64,000 nt of DNA from Chitinophagales bacterium (GCA_015654695.1 JAATGJ010000168.1:1-64000); one strand, 5' to 3'. Shown: positions 37,869-47,048, counted from the first letter of the stretch. Numbers and translations: made by a program. The notes: generated from the sequence alone by a model not told the origin.

Positions 37869-38395
37869 GCGGAGAACATGGCGGAAGAAAATTTAATCCG
37901 CCGGCAAAGATGCCTTATACAAGGCCTACTACTGATATAGCAAAGGAAGGTTTGTTCAATATAATTCAGCATAACCTGGATATTGAAAAATTGAAAACCC
38001 TTGACCTGTTTGGCGGCACGGGCAGTATCACGTATGAATTAGCTTCCCGTGGAGCAACCAACCTGACCATCGTGGAGAAAGATCCAACCATGTATGAGTT
38101 TATTAAGAAAACGGCGGAACTACTGAGAATTGAAAACCTCAAAGCGATAAAGATGGATGTTTTCAAATATATCGGGCAATGCACGGAAAAATTTGATTTC
38201 ATATTTGCCGGTCCGCCCTATGCGCTTACTAATATTGATGATCTGCCTAAACTGATTATTGAAAAAGAAATGCTGAATCACGGGGGATGGTTTGTACTGG
38301 AACATACACCGAGGAATACGTATAAAACATTTCCTTTTTATAAAAATGAAAGGAACTACGGTACAACGATCTTTACTACGTTTGTAAATGAATAA
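37856..38395 (+). CDS. rsmD: 16S rRNA (guanine966-N2)-methyltransferase-like protein, RsmD family
   Basis: 179 residues. MRIIGGEHGGRKFNPPAK, then PYTRPTTDIAKEGLFNII is the family opening. The SAM-binding region is LKTLDLFGGTGSITYELASR and the acidic VEKDPTMYEFI. The catalytic loop, normally (D/N)PP(Y/F), reads FAGPPYAL, with glycine in place of the aspartate. The C-terminal strands fit. The enzyme would methylate G966 of 16S rRNA; the missing acidic residue makes activity uncertain, or the substitution may be tolerated. It overlaps DUF3822. Confidence 0.88.
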   Translation: MRIIGGEHGGRKFNPPAKMPYTRPTTDIAKEGLFNIIQHNLDIEKLKTLDLFGGTGSITYELASRGATNLTIVEKDPTMYEFIKKTAELLRIENLKAIKMDVFKYIGQCTEKFDFIFAGPPYALTNIDDLPKLIIEKEMLNHGGWFVLEHTPRNTYKTFPFYKNERNYGTTIFTTFVNE

Positions 38396-38401
38396 GGTAT
38401 T

Positions 38402-38560
38402 GCCGGAAAAGGGGTAAGACGGAAAGAATTACTTTATCACTTTTTCATTGATAGTATAAAGCATATTGTTAAACAGGTAACAAAAATTATAAGAAACCAG
38501 GATAACTATTGATGTGAAGTTGGTAAGACTAAAAACTTACCGCCTTCCCGTCTTACCGGC
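38402..38560. repeat. Imperfect inverted repeat with a shared TCTTACCGGC end
   Basis: Left arm 38402-38423 (GCCGG, an 8-base insert, then TAAGACGG) opposes right arm TTCCCGTCTTACCGGC (38545-38560). A related CTTCCCGCCTTACCGGC occurs at 36953-36969 just before the DUF3822 gene. It lies in the 177-bp gap between rsmD and the next gene. Confidence 0.5.
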
Positions 38561-38572
38561 GATATTTTCATC

Positions 38573-39142
38573 ATGCAAAAAAAAGAAGCCAGGAAATTAT
38601 ATAAAGAAAAGCGGCTGCGACTTTCAGAAGCTGAAAGATCAAAGCTGGATGACCTGATGCTCATACAGTTTCAGACAGCAGAACTTCCTTTTCTTGCGTC
38701 ATTACTTTCTTACTGGCCCATTGAAGAAAATAATGAACCCAATACACATTTGTTTACGGAGTTCCTGCGTTTCAGAAACCCCGAACTGAAAGTTTGTTAC
38801 CCGGTTTCAAATTTTGAAACAACAACCATGTATGCGGTTGCTACGGATATTGATACTCCTTTTGAAAAAAAGAATCTCAATATATATGAACCGGGAAGTG
38901 GCGATATTGTTTCGGCCGGTGATATAGATATGGTGATTGTTCCCCTGCTGGCGTTTGATCAGCAGGGCTACCGGGTGGGCTATGGAAAAGGCTTTTACGA
39001 TAAATGGCTGGCTGAGTGCAGGGATGATTGTATCAAAGCCGGTTTCTGTTATTTTGACCCTGTTGACCACATTGATGACCACCATGAATTTGACGTACCT
39101 TTAGACCTTTGTATCACACCGCAAAACGTGTATGTTTTCTAA
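38573..39142 (+). CDS. 5-formyltetrahydrofolate cyclo-ligase
   Basis: 189 residues, normal length. It converts 5-formyl-THF to 5,10-methenyl-THF with ATP. Signature elements are the basic N-terminus (KKEARKLYKEKRLRLSEAER), a VPLLAFDQQGYRVGYGKGFY stretch with the D-x-x-G-x-R-x-G-x-G-x-G-F-Y-D motif, and the C-terminal P-L-D motif (EFDVPLDLCITP). It starts an operon with lpxK, which overlaps its end by 11 bp. Confidence 0.95.
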   Translation: MQKKEARKLYKEKRLRLSEAERSKLDDLMLIQFQTAELPFLASLLSYWPIEENNEPNTHLFTEFLRFRNPELKVCYPVSNFETTTMYAVATDIDTPFEKKNLNIYEPGSGDIVSAGDIDMVIVPLLAFDQQGYRVGYGKGFYDKWLAECRDDCIKAGFCYFDPVDHIDDHHEFDVPLDLCITPQNVYVF

Positions 39143-40205
39143 TATCTTCCTTAAATCATTCCGCGTTTTTTTATTGCCGTTTGCTTTGCTGTACTGGCTG
39201 GGTATTGCTGTTCGCAACTGGCTGTTTGATAAAAATATTTTTAAATCAAGCTCTTTTGGTTTGCCGCTGATCTGTGTAGGAAATTTATCGGTGGGAGGAA
39301 CCGGTAAATCACCGATGGTGGAGTACCTCGTCAGGATATTAAAAGATAATTTTGCTATCGCCACGCTTAGCAGGGGTTATAAACGAAGAACAAAAGGCTA
39401 CGCATTAGCCAATGAAACAAGTACAGCGCTGGATATCGGTGATGAACCCATGCAGTTTCATCTCAAGTTTCCGGGTTTGCCTGTTGCGGTGGGTGAAGAA
39501 CGGATGGTTGCTATTCCACAATTGTTACATGATAAGCCCGGCATACAGGCGATCATACTGGATGATGCGTTTCAGCACCGTTCGGTAAAAGCCGGGTTGA
39601 ACATTATATTAACGGAGTACAGTAATTTATTCACCCGTGATTTCTATTTACCTGCCGGTGACCTGCGTGATTTGAAATCATCATATAAAAGAGCCCATAT
39701 CATTATTGTTACCAAATGTGATCCCGTTATTTCAGAAAATGAAAAACAGAAGATCATTAAAGAGATCAATCCTAAACCCGGTCAATCTGTTTTCTTTACA
39801 GCTATCCTGTATGGTGAAGCCTATCATTTTATTACCAAACAAAATTACCGGCTGGATGGCAAGGCTGAAGTATTGCTGATAAGCGGTATCGCCAATCCAC
39901 GGTCTTTAAAAAACCTGTTGGAAGAATACACCGAGACCTATAACTTCATACAATACCCCGATCATCATATTTTCACCATTGATGATCTGAAAGAAATAAG
40001 AAAGAAATTCAGGCAAATAGAATCGCCGGAAAAGATCATTATCACCACGGAAAAAGATGCGGTACGGTTAATAAAATTCAATACAGACCTGGCGGACCTG
40101 CCGCTATATGTGATACCTGTACGGCATCATTTTTTATTTGGCGAAGCAGAAAAATTCAATGAGCTTGTCATTGATTTTATAAACCATTTCAGGAAGACGG
40201 AATAA
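39132..40205 (+). CDS. lpxK: Tetraacyldisaccharide 4'-kinase
   Basis: 357 residues. LpxK phosphorylates the 4' position of the lipid A disaccharide precursor at the inner membrane. An N-terminal hydrophobic helix (FLLPFALLYWLGIAV) precedes the P-loop VGGTGKSP (residues 54-61). Also visible are the TLSRGYKRRTKGYALAN motif, DDAFQHRSVKAGLNII and TEKDAVRL near the C-terminus, all typical. The presence of lipid A synthesis fits a Gram-negative envelope. It overlaps the preceding gene and directly abuts rnr (no gap). Confidence 0.96.
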   Translation: MFSNIFLKSFRVFLLPFALLYWLGIAVRNWLFDKNIFKSSSFGLPLICVGNLSVGGTGKSPMVEYLVRILKDNFAIATLSRGYKRRTKGYALANETSTALDIGDEPMQFHLKFPGLPVAVGEERMVAIPQLLHDKPGIQAIILDDAFQHRSVKAGLNIILTEYSNLFTRDFYLPAGDLRDLKSSYKRAHIIIVTKCDPVISENEKQKIIKEINPKPGQSVFFTAILYGEAYHFITKQNYRLDGKAEVLLISGIANPRSLKNLLEEYTETYNFIQYPDHHIFTIDDLKEIRKKFRQIESPEKIIITTEKDAVRLIKFNTDLADLPLYVIPVRHHFLFGEAEKFNELVIDFINHFRKTE

Positions 40206-42236
40206 ATGAAAACTATGGGAAGAAAAAATTCAAACAAAACAAAAAAAGGTGACAGCGGAAGCGGTGGAAAAACTTTCAAAGGAAACCTTGATGTAACACG
40301 TTCAGGAATGGGATTCGTGATCGTTCCGGATATGAAAGTGGACATACTCATTCGTCCCAACGATTTTAATACTGCCATGCACGGAGATACAGTGATTGTC
40401 AGGGTAAAGAACCTGGGAGGCCGCCGTATGCAGGGCGAAGTGGTGGAAGTGCTTACCCGCAAACGGGTGGAATTTATCGGGCATATCCAGTTAAGCAAGG
40501 ACTTTGCATTTTTCATTCCTGAAATGGATAAGCCAATGCCTGACCTGTTTATTCCTCTTACTGCATTGAATAACGCAAAAGATAAAGACAGGGTAGTGGC
40601 CAGGCTGGTGCAATGGGAGCAAGGCGGGAAGCGCCCGGTTGGTGAAGTGATAAGTATATTGGATGCAGAGAACAGTAATGATGCAGCCATGAAAGAGATA
40701 TTGCTGGAAAATGGTTTCCCCCTGGAGTTTCCTGATGATGCACTTGAAGTAGCCGCAAGAATACCGGATACTATTCCTGGAGAAGAAATAAAAAAGAGAA
40801 AAGATGTTCGTGAAATTCTAACGTTCACTATTGATCCTGCCGATGCCAAAGATTTTGATGATGCTATTTCTTTCCGGTTACTGAAGAATGGCAATTATGA
40901 AATAGGTGTTCATATTGCTGATGTGAGCCACTATGTAGAACCAGAAACGCCATTAGACAAGTTCGCTTATCAAAAAGCTACCTCTGTGTATTTACCTGAC
41001 AGGGTGAACCCGATGCTGCCGGAACATATCTCTAATGTATTATGTTCATTACGTCCAAAGGAAGATAAGTTGACTTTCTCCGCTATATTCCAGCTAACAC
41101 CCAAGGCTGAAGTAAAACAATACTGGCTGGGAAGAACAGTAATACATTCCGATCACCGGTTTACGTATGAAGAGGTACAAGCGATCATTGAAAGCAAAGA
41201 TGGATTGTATAAAGACGAGATACTGCTGTTGAATGATTTCGCGCAGAAGATGCGTAAAAGAAGATTCAATAAAGGAGCGATCAATTTTTCTTCTACAGAA
41301 GTACGGTTTAAATTGGATGAAAAAGGCGATCCCATTGGTATCGTGATCAAAGAAAGCAAGGAGTCGCACCAGTTGATCGAAGAATTCATGTTGCTGGCCA
41401 ACAGGTATGTGGCGGAAAATGTATCGAAGATCAAAATAAAAGGCAAGCAGGTTCCATTCCCGTATCGCATACATGATAACCCGTCTGAAGAAAAATTATT
41501 GCCGTTCGTGGCCTTCGCCAAAAAATTTGGTCACGAGTTCGATACTTCATCACCGGATGCTATTGCTTCTTCATTTAATCAATTGCTGAAAGATGCACAT
41601 GGTAAGCCTGAACAGCATGTATTGGAGCAGTTAGGCATACGCACTATGGCGAAAGCGAAATACACAACGGAGAATGTGGGTCATTATGGATTAGGTTTTG
41701 AACATTACTGCCACTTTACTTCTCCCATACGCCGTTATCCCGATGTGATGACACACAGGATATTGCAGGACGTGCTGGATAACAATGTCACCCCTGATAA
41801 AAAACTGGAAGAAAAATGTAAACATTGCAGCGAAAGAGAAAGGGCGGCTATGGAAGCTGAACGTGCTTCCAACAAATACAAACAGGTGCAGTATATGAAG
41901 AATTACCTGGGAGAAGAGTTTGAAGGCGTTATCAGTGGCGTGGCCAGTTTTGGTTTCTGGGTAGAAACAGTGGAGCATAAATGCGAAGGCCTTATCAGTG
42001 TAAACAGTTTGCTCGAGTATGATGAGTTCAGGCATGTGGAGAGTGATTATTGCCTGGTAGGTCAGCGGAGCGGAAGAAAATTCAGGATGGGAGATAAGGT
42101 TTGGATAAAGGTAGTGGCCGCAAACCTTACCAAACGGCAACTGGATTATGAATGGGTGGTAGCGGGAGAGTTAGTTAAAGAAAAAATGGATGAAGCGGCA
42201 ATGCCGGAAAAACAAAAAGCAAAAAAGAAGAAGTAA
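40206..42236 (+). CDS. rnr: Ribonuclease R (RNase II/R family 3'-5' exoribonuclease)
   Basis: 676 residues. N-terminal OB/cold-shock domains (GMGFVIVPDMKVDILI, then MHGDTVIVRVKNLGGRRMQG) lead into the RNB catalytic domain with TIDPADAKDFDDAISF (residues ~209-224; the Asp cluster that binds Mg2+), and a C-terminal S1 domain (EEFEGVISGVASFGFWVETV). A lysine-rich tail ends it (PEKQKAKKKK). It degrades structured RNA and takes part in RNA quality control. Its ATG follows the lpxK stop without a gap, so it is the third gene of the operon. Confidence 0.96.
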   Translation: MKTMGRKNSNKTKKGDSGSGGKTFKGNLDVTRSGMGFVIVPDMKVDILIRPNDFNTAMHGDTVIVRVKNLGGRRMQGEVVEVLTRKRVEFIGHIQLSKDFAFFIPEMDKPMPDLFIPLTALNNAKDKDRVVARLVQWEQGGKRPVGEVISILDAENSNDAAMKEILLENGFPLEFPDDALEVAARIPDTIPGEEIKKRKDVREILTFTIDPADAKDFDDAISFRLLKNGNYEIGVHIADVSHYVEPETPLDKFAYQKATSVYLPDRVNPMLPEHISNVLCSLRPKEDKLTFSAIFQLTPKAEVKQYWLGRTVIHSDHRFTYEEVQAIIESKDGLYKDEILLLNDFAQKMRKRRFNKGAINFSSTEVRFKLDEKGDPIGIVIKESKESHQLIEEFMLLANRYVAENVSKIKIKGKQVPFPYRIHDNPSEEKLLPFVAFAKKFGHEFDTSSPDAIASSFNQLLKDAHGKPEQHVLEQLGIRTMAKAKYTTENVGHYGLGFEHYCHFTSPIRRYPDVMTHRILQDVLDNNVTPDKKLEEKCKHCSERERAAMEAERASNKYKQVQYMKNYLGEEFEGVISGVASFGFWVETVEHKCEGLISVNSLLEYDEFRHVESDYCLVGQRSGRKFRMGDKVWIKVVAANLTKRQLDYEWVVAGELVKEKMDEAAMPEKQKAKKKK

Positions 42237-42493
42237 ACCGCAAAGCCGCTAAGTCCAGGCAAAGAACGTAAAAAGAGGCAAGGATATCCCATAGGGTCTC
42301 AGTTTAAAATAAATATGAAACACGAATACACAAAGACATGAATACACGAAGTAATAAAAGGCTTTGAGCCTCTGTGCCTTATTGCCTTTGTGTTTCAATA
42401 ATGAGAAAATCCAAATTAAGACATCACCAGAAATCCGGAAACTATTAGAATCAACTTATAAATCCTTGCGTATCCTTTGCCTCTTTGCGGTTA
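42235..42493. repeat. Nested inverted-repeat element between rnr and the polyprenyl synthase gene
   Basis: Outer ends AAACCGCAAAG (from 42235, overlapping the rnr stop) and CTCTTTGCGGTTAAA (to about 42495) are inverted. Next inside, AGAGGCAAGGAT (near 42276) is inverted to ATCCTTGCG (near 42460). An inner pair, GAAACAC (42317-42323) and GTGTTTC (42390-42396), forms a second nested arm with ACACGAA and CTTTGTG words. It fills almost the whole 268-bp gap; it resembles dispersed AACCGCAAAG repeats of Bacteroidota. Confidence 0.7.
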
Positions 42494-42504
42494 AATAAAA
42501 TCAC

Positions 42505-43470
42505 ATGCAATCATTCGAACAACTTTCACAACAATTCACACTGCGTTTTGATCAGCGGCATTTCCCTTCTGAGCCCGCAAGCTTATATGCACCCAATGAA
42601 TATTTTTTACGGATCGGGGGCAAACGTGTCCGTCCCGTACTATGCCTGATGGGTAATGAATTGTTTGACGAAATAAAATCCGATACCTGGGAAATGGCTA
42701 CGGCTATAGAGCTGTTTCATAATTTTACTTTGATACATGATGATATTATGGATAAGGCCCCATTGCGGAGGGGAAAGGAAACGGTGCCGCAAAAATATGG
42801 GGTCAATACAGCAATACTTGCCGGTGATGTAATGCTGATCGCTGCATACGAGCTGATGAATAATGTCAGCCTCACCGTCATACGGCAGGTACAAAACCTT
42901 TTTAACGCTACTGCCAAAGAAGTATGCGAAGGCCAGCAAATTGATATGGATTTTGAAACACAGGAAAATGTTTCCTTTGAAGAGTATTTAAAGATGATTG
43001 AATTAAAAACATCTGTATTACTGGCAGCCAGTTTAAAAATGGGCGCTATACTCGGTGGGGCGGGAGAAAGGAACCAGAATCTTGTATATGAATTTGGAAA
43101 GAAACTCGGATTGGCCTTCCAGGTACAGGATGATTACCTGGATGCATTTGGCGATCCTGGTAAATTTGGTAAACAGGTAGGCGGCGATATTTTGTCCAAT
43201 AAAAAAACATTCCTGCTTATCCATGCTTTAGAAGCTGTTTCTGCTGCACAAAAAAAGGAATTAAAAAAGCTGATGCAGGAAAATCCTGCGGATAAGGTCA
43301 GCAGGGTGTTACAAATATTCCGTGATAGTAAAGTAGATGAGTGGGCCATACAGCTAAAAAATAAATATCTTGATGAGGCGTTTACACATCTCGACGACAT
43401 TGCAGTATTATCCAACCGGAAAGGACCGCTGAAGGAACTGGCGCTGTTTCTTATAAAAAGAGAACAATGA
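42505..43470 (+). CDS. Polyprenyl synthetase (trans-isoprenyl diphosphate synthase)
   Basis: 321 residues, all-helical trans-prenyltransferase. Both aspartate-rich motifs are present: DDIMD (residues 79-83, in the FARM) and DDYLD (209-213, in the SARM), with GGKRVRPVLCLMG at the IPP site and GKETVPQKYG. The two residues before the first motif are L-I-H-D-D, with small/aromatic residues further upstream (ELFHNFTLIHDD), so product length (FPP, GGPP or longer) cannot be fixed. Probably makes the prenyl chain for quinones or carrier lipids. It overlaps the next gene by 4 bp (ATGA). Confidence 0.9.
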   Translation: MQSFEQLSQQFTLRFDQRHFPSEPASLYAPNEYFLRIGGKRVRPVLCLMGNELFDEIKSDTWEMATAIELFHNFTLIHDDIMDKAPLRRGKETVPQKYGVNTAILAGDVMLIAAYELMNNVSLTVIRQVQNLFNATAKEVCEGQQIDMDFETQENVSFEEYLKMIELKTSVLLAASLKMGAILGGAGERNQNLVYEFGKKLGLAFQVQDDYLDAFGDPGKFGKQVGGDILSNKKTFLLIHALEAVSAAQKKELKKLMQENPADKVSRVLQIFRDSKVDEWAIQLKNKYLDEAFTHLDDIAVLSNRKGPLKELALFLIKREQ

Positions 43471-44165
43471 TAGCGGAACAACTTATTAAATACCGTTCAT
43501 TCAATGATAAAGCACTGGCCACTGAGCTGTATCAAAAGCTTACCGAAGAAGGGGTGCCTGTTGCCTGGGAAGATACCGAAGGCTACTTCGATGCTTCTTT
43601 TTCCAACAATGAATTTCTTAACATCTATTACATCAAACTCCGGCAGCAGGATTTTAAAAAAGCGGATGAGATATTAATGCGGTCGGTCAGCGAAAACAAA
43701 GAGGAGCCGGTTGGAGATTATTACCTCTTTTCATTTTCTGACGATGAATTAATGGATGTATTAAGGAAGCCGGATGAATGGAATGAATTCGATCTGTACT
43801 GGGCTAAAAAAATATTACACATCAGGGGCGTGGAAATAAAACCGGAAGACCTGGAAAAAGCAAAACTGGAAAGACTTGACGAATTAAAGCAACCCTGGAT
43901 ATTGGATAAACTCTGGATCATTTGCGCCATAGCTTTATGGATATTGGCTTTTTGGTTCATACATATTTATGGAGCGGTTGCCGTTATTTTTATTGGCGCT
44001 TATATTTCATTCAGTAAGAAAACAATGCCGGATGGCCAGCGGGTAAAAGCCTTTTCAACGGGGGACAGGTTGCTTGGAAAAATTGTATTGGCAGCCGGGA
44101 TGACTCTCGCTGTGTTTATTCTCCTGCAGTATTATGCGGTCATTGATTTTATCCGGCCTTTGTAA
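43467..44165 (+). CDS. Membrane protein of unknown function, coupled to the prenyl synthase
   Basis: 232 residues. The N-terminal ~130 residues are soluble, acidic and helical: KYRSFNDKALATELYQKLTE, then VAWEDTEGYFDASFSNNEFL and a YYIKLRQQDFKKADEILM helix, similar in layout to DUF2007-type signal-transducing modules. Three hydrophobic segments follow (LWIICAIALWILAFWFIHIY, then AVIFIGAYISF and LAAGMTLAVFILLQYYAVI). It is translationally coupled to the prenyl synthase by an ATGATAG junction. No family can be firmly assigned. Confidence 0.65.
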   Translation: MIAEQLIKYRSFNDKALATELYQKLTEEGVPVAWEDTEGYFDASFSNNEFLNIYYIKLRQQDFKKADEILMRSVSENKEEPVGDYYLFSFSDDELMDVLRKPDEWNEFDLYWAKKILHIRGVEIKPEDLEKAKLERLDELKQPWILDKLWIICAIALWILAFWFIHIYGAVAVIFIGAYISFSKKTMPDGQRVKAFSTGDRLLGKIVLAAGMTLAVFILLQYYAVIDFIRPL

Positions 44166-44203
44166 GATTTTCCTTATTTTCCTTTCTCAAAACCAACTGA
44201 CTG

Positions 44204-46000
44204 ATGGCAAATTCCTTATTCCGCACAAAAAAGATTGAATCAATACTGGCAGAAGGAAGCGATGATTCACACGGAGGTGGCGGCTTAAAGAGGGTCTTGA
44301 CGATGCGTGACCTTACTTTCTTTGGTATTGCCGCTATTTTGGGAGCAGGAAGTTTCAGCAGTCTTGGGGGAGCCGTATTTCACGGTGGCCCCGGAGTCGT
44401 TATATTATTCATCATTACCGCTATCGCTTGTGCCTTTACTGCATTTTGTTATTCTGAATTCGCCAGCCGTATTCCCGTAGCGGGGAGCGCCTATACATAC
44501 GCGTATGCATCTTTTGGTGAATTGTTCGCTTGGATCATTGGCTGGGCATTGATCATGGAGTATTCCATCGGTAATATCTATGTGGCCTATAGCTGGAGTG
44601 ATTATTTTACTTCTTTCCTGGATAAGACAGGCGATATACTAAAGATCAACCTTCATATTCCTGAATATCTCAGTACAAGTTATATGGAAGCCAAACACGC
44701 AATAGCAGATGGTAGCACGAATGCTGCTGTACTATCGGCCTGGAATAACTCCCCGGTTGTTGGAGGATTGAGAATAATTTTTGATCTGCCTGCATTGATC
44801 ATTAACCTGCTGATCACCTATCTTGTTTATCGTGGCATAAAGGAAAGCCGAAACTTCAGCAACGTGATGGTCGTATTAAAATTGATCGTAGTGGCATTGA
44901 TCATCATAGTGGGAGGATATCTTGTTTTTTCAAACGGGCTTACGGTTAACTGGACACCTGCCAATGATGAAGGGGTAAAATCGTTTATGCCTAATGGTTT
45001 CAGCGGAGTAATGGCTGCGGTGAGTGGCGTATTCTTTGCCTATATCGGTTTTGATGCAGTGAGTGTGCTGGCGGAGGAAAGTAAAAATCCACAACGCGAT
45101 CTGCCAAAGGGAATGATACTTTCGTTAGTAATATGTACCATCGTATATATTTTATTAACGCTGGTGCTGACCGGTGCGGTTAATTACAGGAGTTTTGACG
45201 GCGTAGGCGATCCCCTCGCTTTCATTTTTGAAAAACAAAATTTGAATGTTGGCTGGATGCAGTTCTTTGTTTCCATTGCCGCGGTAGTAGCTATGACAAG
45301 CGTATTACTGGTATTTCAAATGGGGCAGCCACGTATATGGATGAGCATGAGCCGCGATGGATTACTGCCACCCGTATTTCAAAAAATACATCCAAAATTT
45401 AAAACACCTTCTTTCTCCACTATTGTTACGGGGCTGGTAGTAGGTGTCCCGATTTTGTTCACCGATAAAACGTTTGTGCTTGATTTTACCAGTATAGCCA
45501 CCCTTTTTGCCTTTGTACTGGTTTGCGGTGGCGTATTGCTGATCCCAAGAAGAGAGAAGGAGCAGGGCAAATTCCATATACCATTTATTAATGGCCAGTT
45601 TATTTTTCCCCTCATTGTTGCCGGGGCTATTGTAATGGCACAGTTATTATCAAAGAATTATTTTGCAGACATATTTAGTTTCGATTTTAGCGGCAATGAA
45701 GATTATGTGAAAGGAAAAATAAGCTTTATGGATGCGGCCACACCAAACATATCACTGATTATTTTTTGGCTGAGTGCTATAATATTGAGTATAGTAACCT
45801 TTATAAAAAAATATTCCCTTATTCCCCTGATGGGACTTATCACCTGCATGTACCTGCTTACCGGGATGACCAAAAGTAACTGGACCTGGTTCCTCGCGTG
45901 GCTGGTGATAGGAGTTATTTTTTACTTTTTATATGGGTATAAAAAAAGTAAACTGGCCATTATTGAAGCTGCTATGCAGGAAAGCGGGACAAGGTTCTGA
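44204..46000 (+). CDS. APC-superfamily amino-acid permease
   Basis: 598 residues, about twelve or more transmembrane segments of the APC (amino acid-polyamine-organocation) superfamily. N-terminal LKRVLTMRDLTFFGIAAILG is the canonical helix 1 with the G-x-G substrate-binding break. YSEFASRIPVAGSAYTYAYA, then IIGWALIMEYSIGN and AYIGFDAVSVLAEESKNPQR are conserved in YfnA/CAT-type members. Probably a cationic or branched-chain amino acid symporter in the inner membrane. Stands alone, downstream of the prenyl-synthase pair. Confidence 0.9.
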   Translation: MANSLFRTKKIESILAEGSDDSHGGGGLKRVLTMRDLTFFGIAAILGAGSFSSLGGAVFHGGPGVVILFIITAIACAFTAFCYSEFASRIPVAGSAYTYAYASFGELFAWIIGWALIMEYSIGNIYVAYSWSDYFTSFLDKTGDILKINLHIPEYLSTSYMEAKHAIADGSTNAAVLSAWNNSPVVGGLRIIFDLPALIINLLITYLVYRGIKESRNFSNVMVVLKLIVVALIIIVGGYLVFSNGLTVNWTPANDEGVKSFMPNGFSGVMAAVSGVFFAYIGFDAVSVLAEESKNPQRDLPKGMILSLVICTIVYILLTLVLTGAVNYRSFDGVGDPLAFIFEKQNLNVGWMQFFVSIAAVVAMTSVLLVFQMGQPRIWMSMSRDGLLPPVFQKIHPKFKTPSFSTIVTGLVVGVPILFTDKTFVLDFTSIATLFAFVLVCGGVLLIPRREKEQGKFHIPFINGQFIFPLIVAGAIVMAQLLSKNYFADIFSFDFSGNEDYVKGKISFMDAATPNISLIIFWLSAIILSIVTFIKKYSLIPLMGLITCMYLLTGMTKSNWTWFLAWLVIGVIFYFLYGYKKSKLAIIEAAMQESGTRF

Positions 46001-46014
46001 CACTCGCTTACGCT

Positions 46015-46022
46015 TATCTTTG
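46015..46022 (+). promoter_or_regulatory. -7 box directly before the DUF2027-Smr start
   Basis: TATCTTTG is an exact TAnnTTTG match ending 4 bp before ATG 46027. If used, the transcript would begin at or very near the start codon (leaderless or nearly so). Confidence 0.55.
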
Positions 46023-46026
46023 CACC

Positions 46027-47046
46027 ATGAAGTTCCAGATAGGTGATACCGTGCTGATCCTGCATTCCAATGAAGAAGGCGAGGTGATTGATATTATCAA
46101 CGAGAAGATGGTAATGGTGAACGTACAGGGCGTCAGGTTCCCCGCTTATACCGATCAGCTTGATTTTCCTTATTTCAAACGTTTTTCTGAAAAAAAAATG
46201 TTCCCGGCGAAGAAAGAGAAGAAATACATTGATGATATAAAAAAAGAAAAACAATCTTCAGCGCCTAAGGTAGCCGATGGCGCCTGGCTTACTTTTCTCC
46301 CGGTATTCCATACCGATGAATTTGGAGATGAAGTGGTGGAAGAATTAAAAGTGCATTTGGTAAACAGGACAGAAGCCGCTTACAATTTTATCTATAAACT
46401 TACTTACTTTGGAAAGCCGGAGTTTGAACTAAAGAACATTGTCAATCCATTTGAAGACTTTTACCTGCATGATGTGGACTTCGCTGACCTGAACGATAAT
46501 CCCGTTTTTGGATTTGAATTCTCTTTAGTACAACCTGATAAGAAGAAAGCGGAATATTATGAATCATCGTTGAAACTGAAGGCCAAACAACTTTTTACCC
46601 GGATAGAAGAAATAAAGCTAAAGAACGAACCTACTTTCTCTTATAAGCTGTTTGAGAAATACCCTGACAGGGCTTTTGAAGAAAGTTTTGATATGGATCA
46701 TCTTGCTTCTAAAGGATATAAGATCTACGATGCAAAGAAAGCAAGGCAGCACCTGGACCCGCCGCGCAGTATTATTGATCTGCATATTGAAAAACTTTCC
46801 GATGACTGGAAGCACCTGAGCAATTACGAAATACTAAGCATCCAGTTAAAAAACTTTGAAAAGTATTACGAACTGGCCCTTGCTCATATCCAGCCTTCTT
46901 TGATCGTGATACACGGAGTGGGGGAGGGCAAGCTGCGAGATGAGATACACGACAGGTTGCGTTTGAAACGGGAAGTAAAGTCTTTTGTAAACCAGTATGA
47001 TTCAAGATTTGGGTATGGAGCGACGGAGATATTTTTTCAGTATTGA
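46027..47046 (+). CDS. DUF2027 / Smr (small MutS-related) domain protein
   Basis: 339 residues. The N-terminal KFQIGDTVLILHSNEEGEVI is an SH3-like strand pair, and the central part is the DUF2027 beta-rich region (LTFLPVFHTDEFGDEVVEEL). The Smr domain is C-terminal (about residues 250-339): SIIDLHIEKL, LVIHGVGEGKLRDEIHDRL (the H-G-x-G-x-G-x-L-R signature) and FGYGATEIFF. Smr domains have DNA- or RNA-nicking activity; in Bacteroidota the DUF2027-Smr fusion is conserved and uncharacterised. It converges with the Uma2 gene (2-bp gap). Confidence 0.88.
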   Translation: MKFQIGDTVLILHSNEEGEVIDIINEKMVMVNVQGVRFPAYTDQLDFPYFKRFSEKKMFPAKKEKKYIDDIKKEKQSSAPKVADGAWLTFLPVFHTDEFGDEVVEELKVHLVNRTEAAYNFIYKLTYFGKPEFELKNIVNPFEDFYLHDVDFADLNDNPVFGFEFSLVQPDKKKAEYYESSLKLKAKQLFTRIEEIKLKNEPTFSYKLFEKYPDRAFEESFDMDHLASKGYKIYDAKKARQHLDPPRSIIDLHIEKLSDDWKHLSNYEILSIQLKNFEKYYELALAHIQPSLIVIHGVGEGKLRDEIHDRLRLKREVKSFVNQYDSRFGYGATEIFFQY

Positions 47047-47048
47047 GA

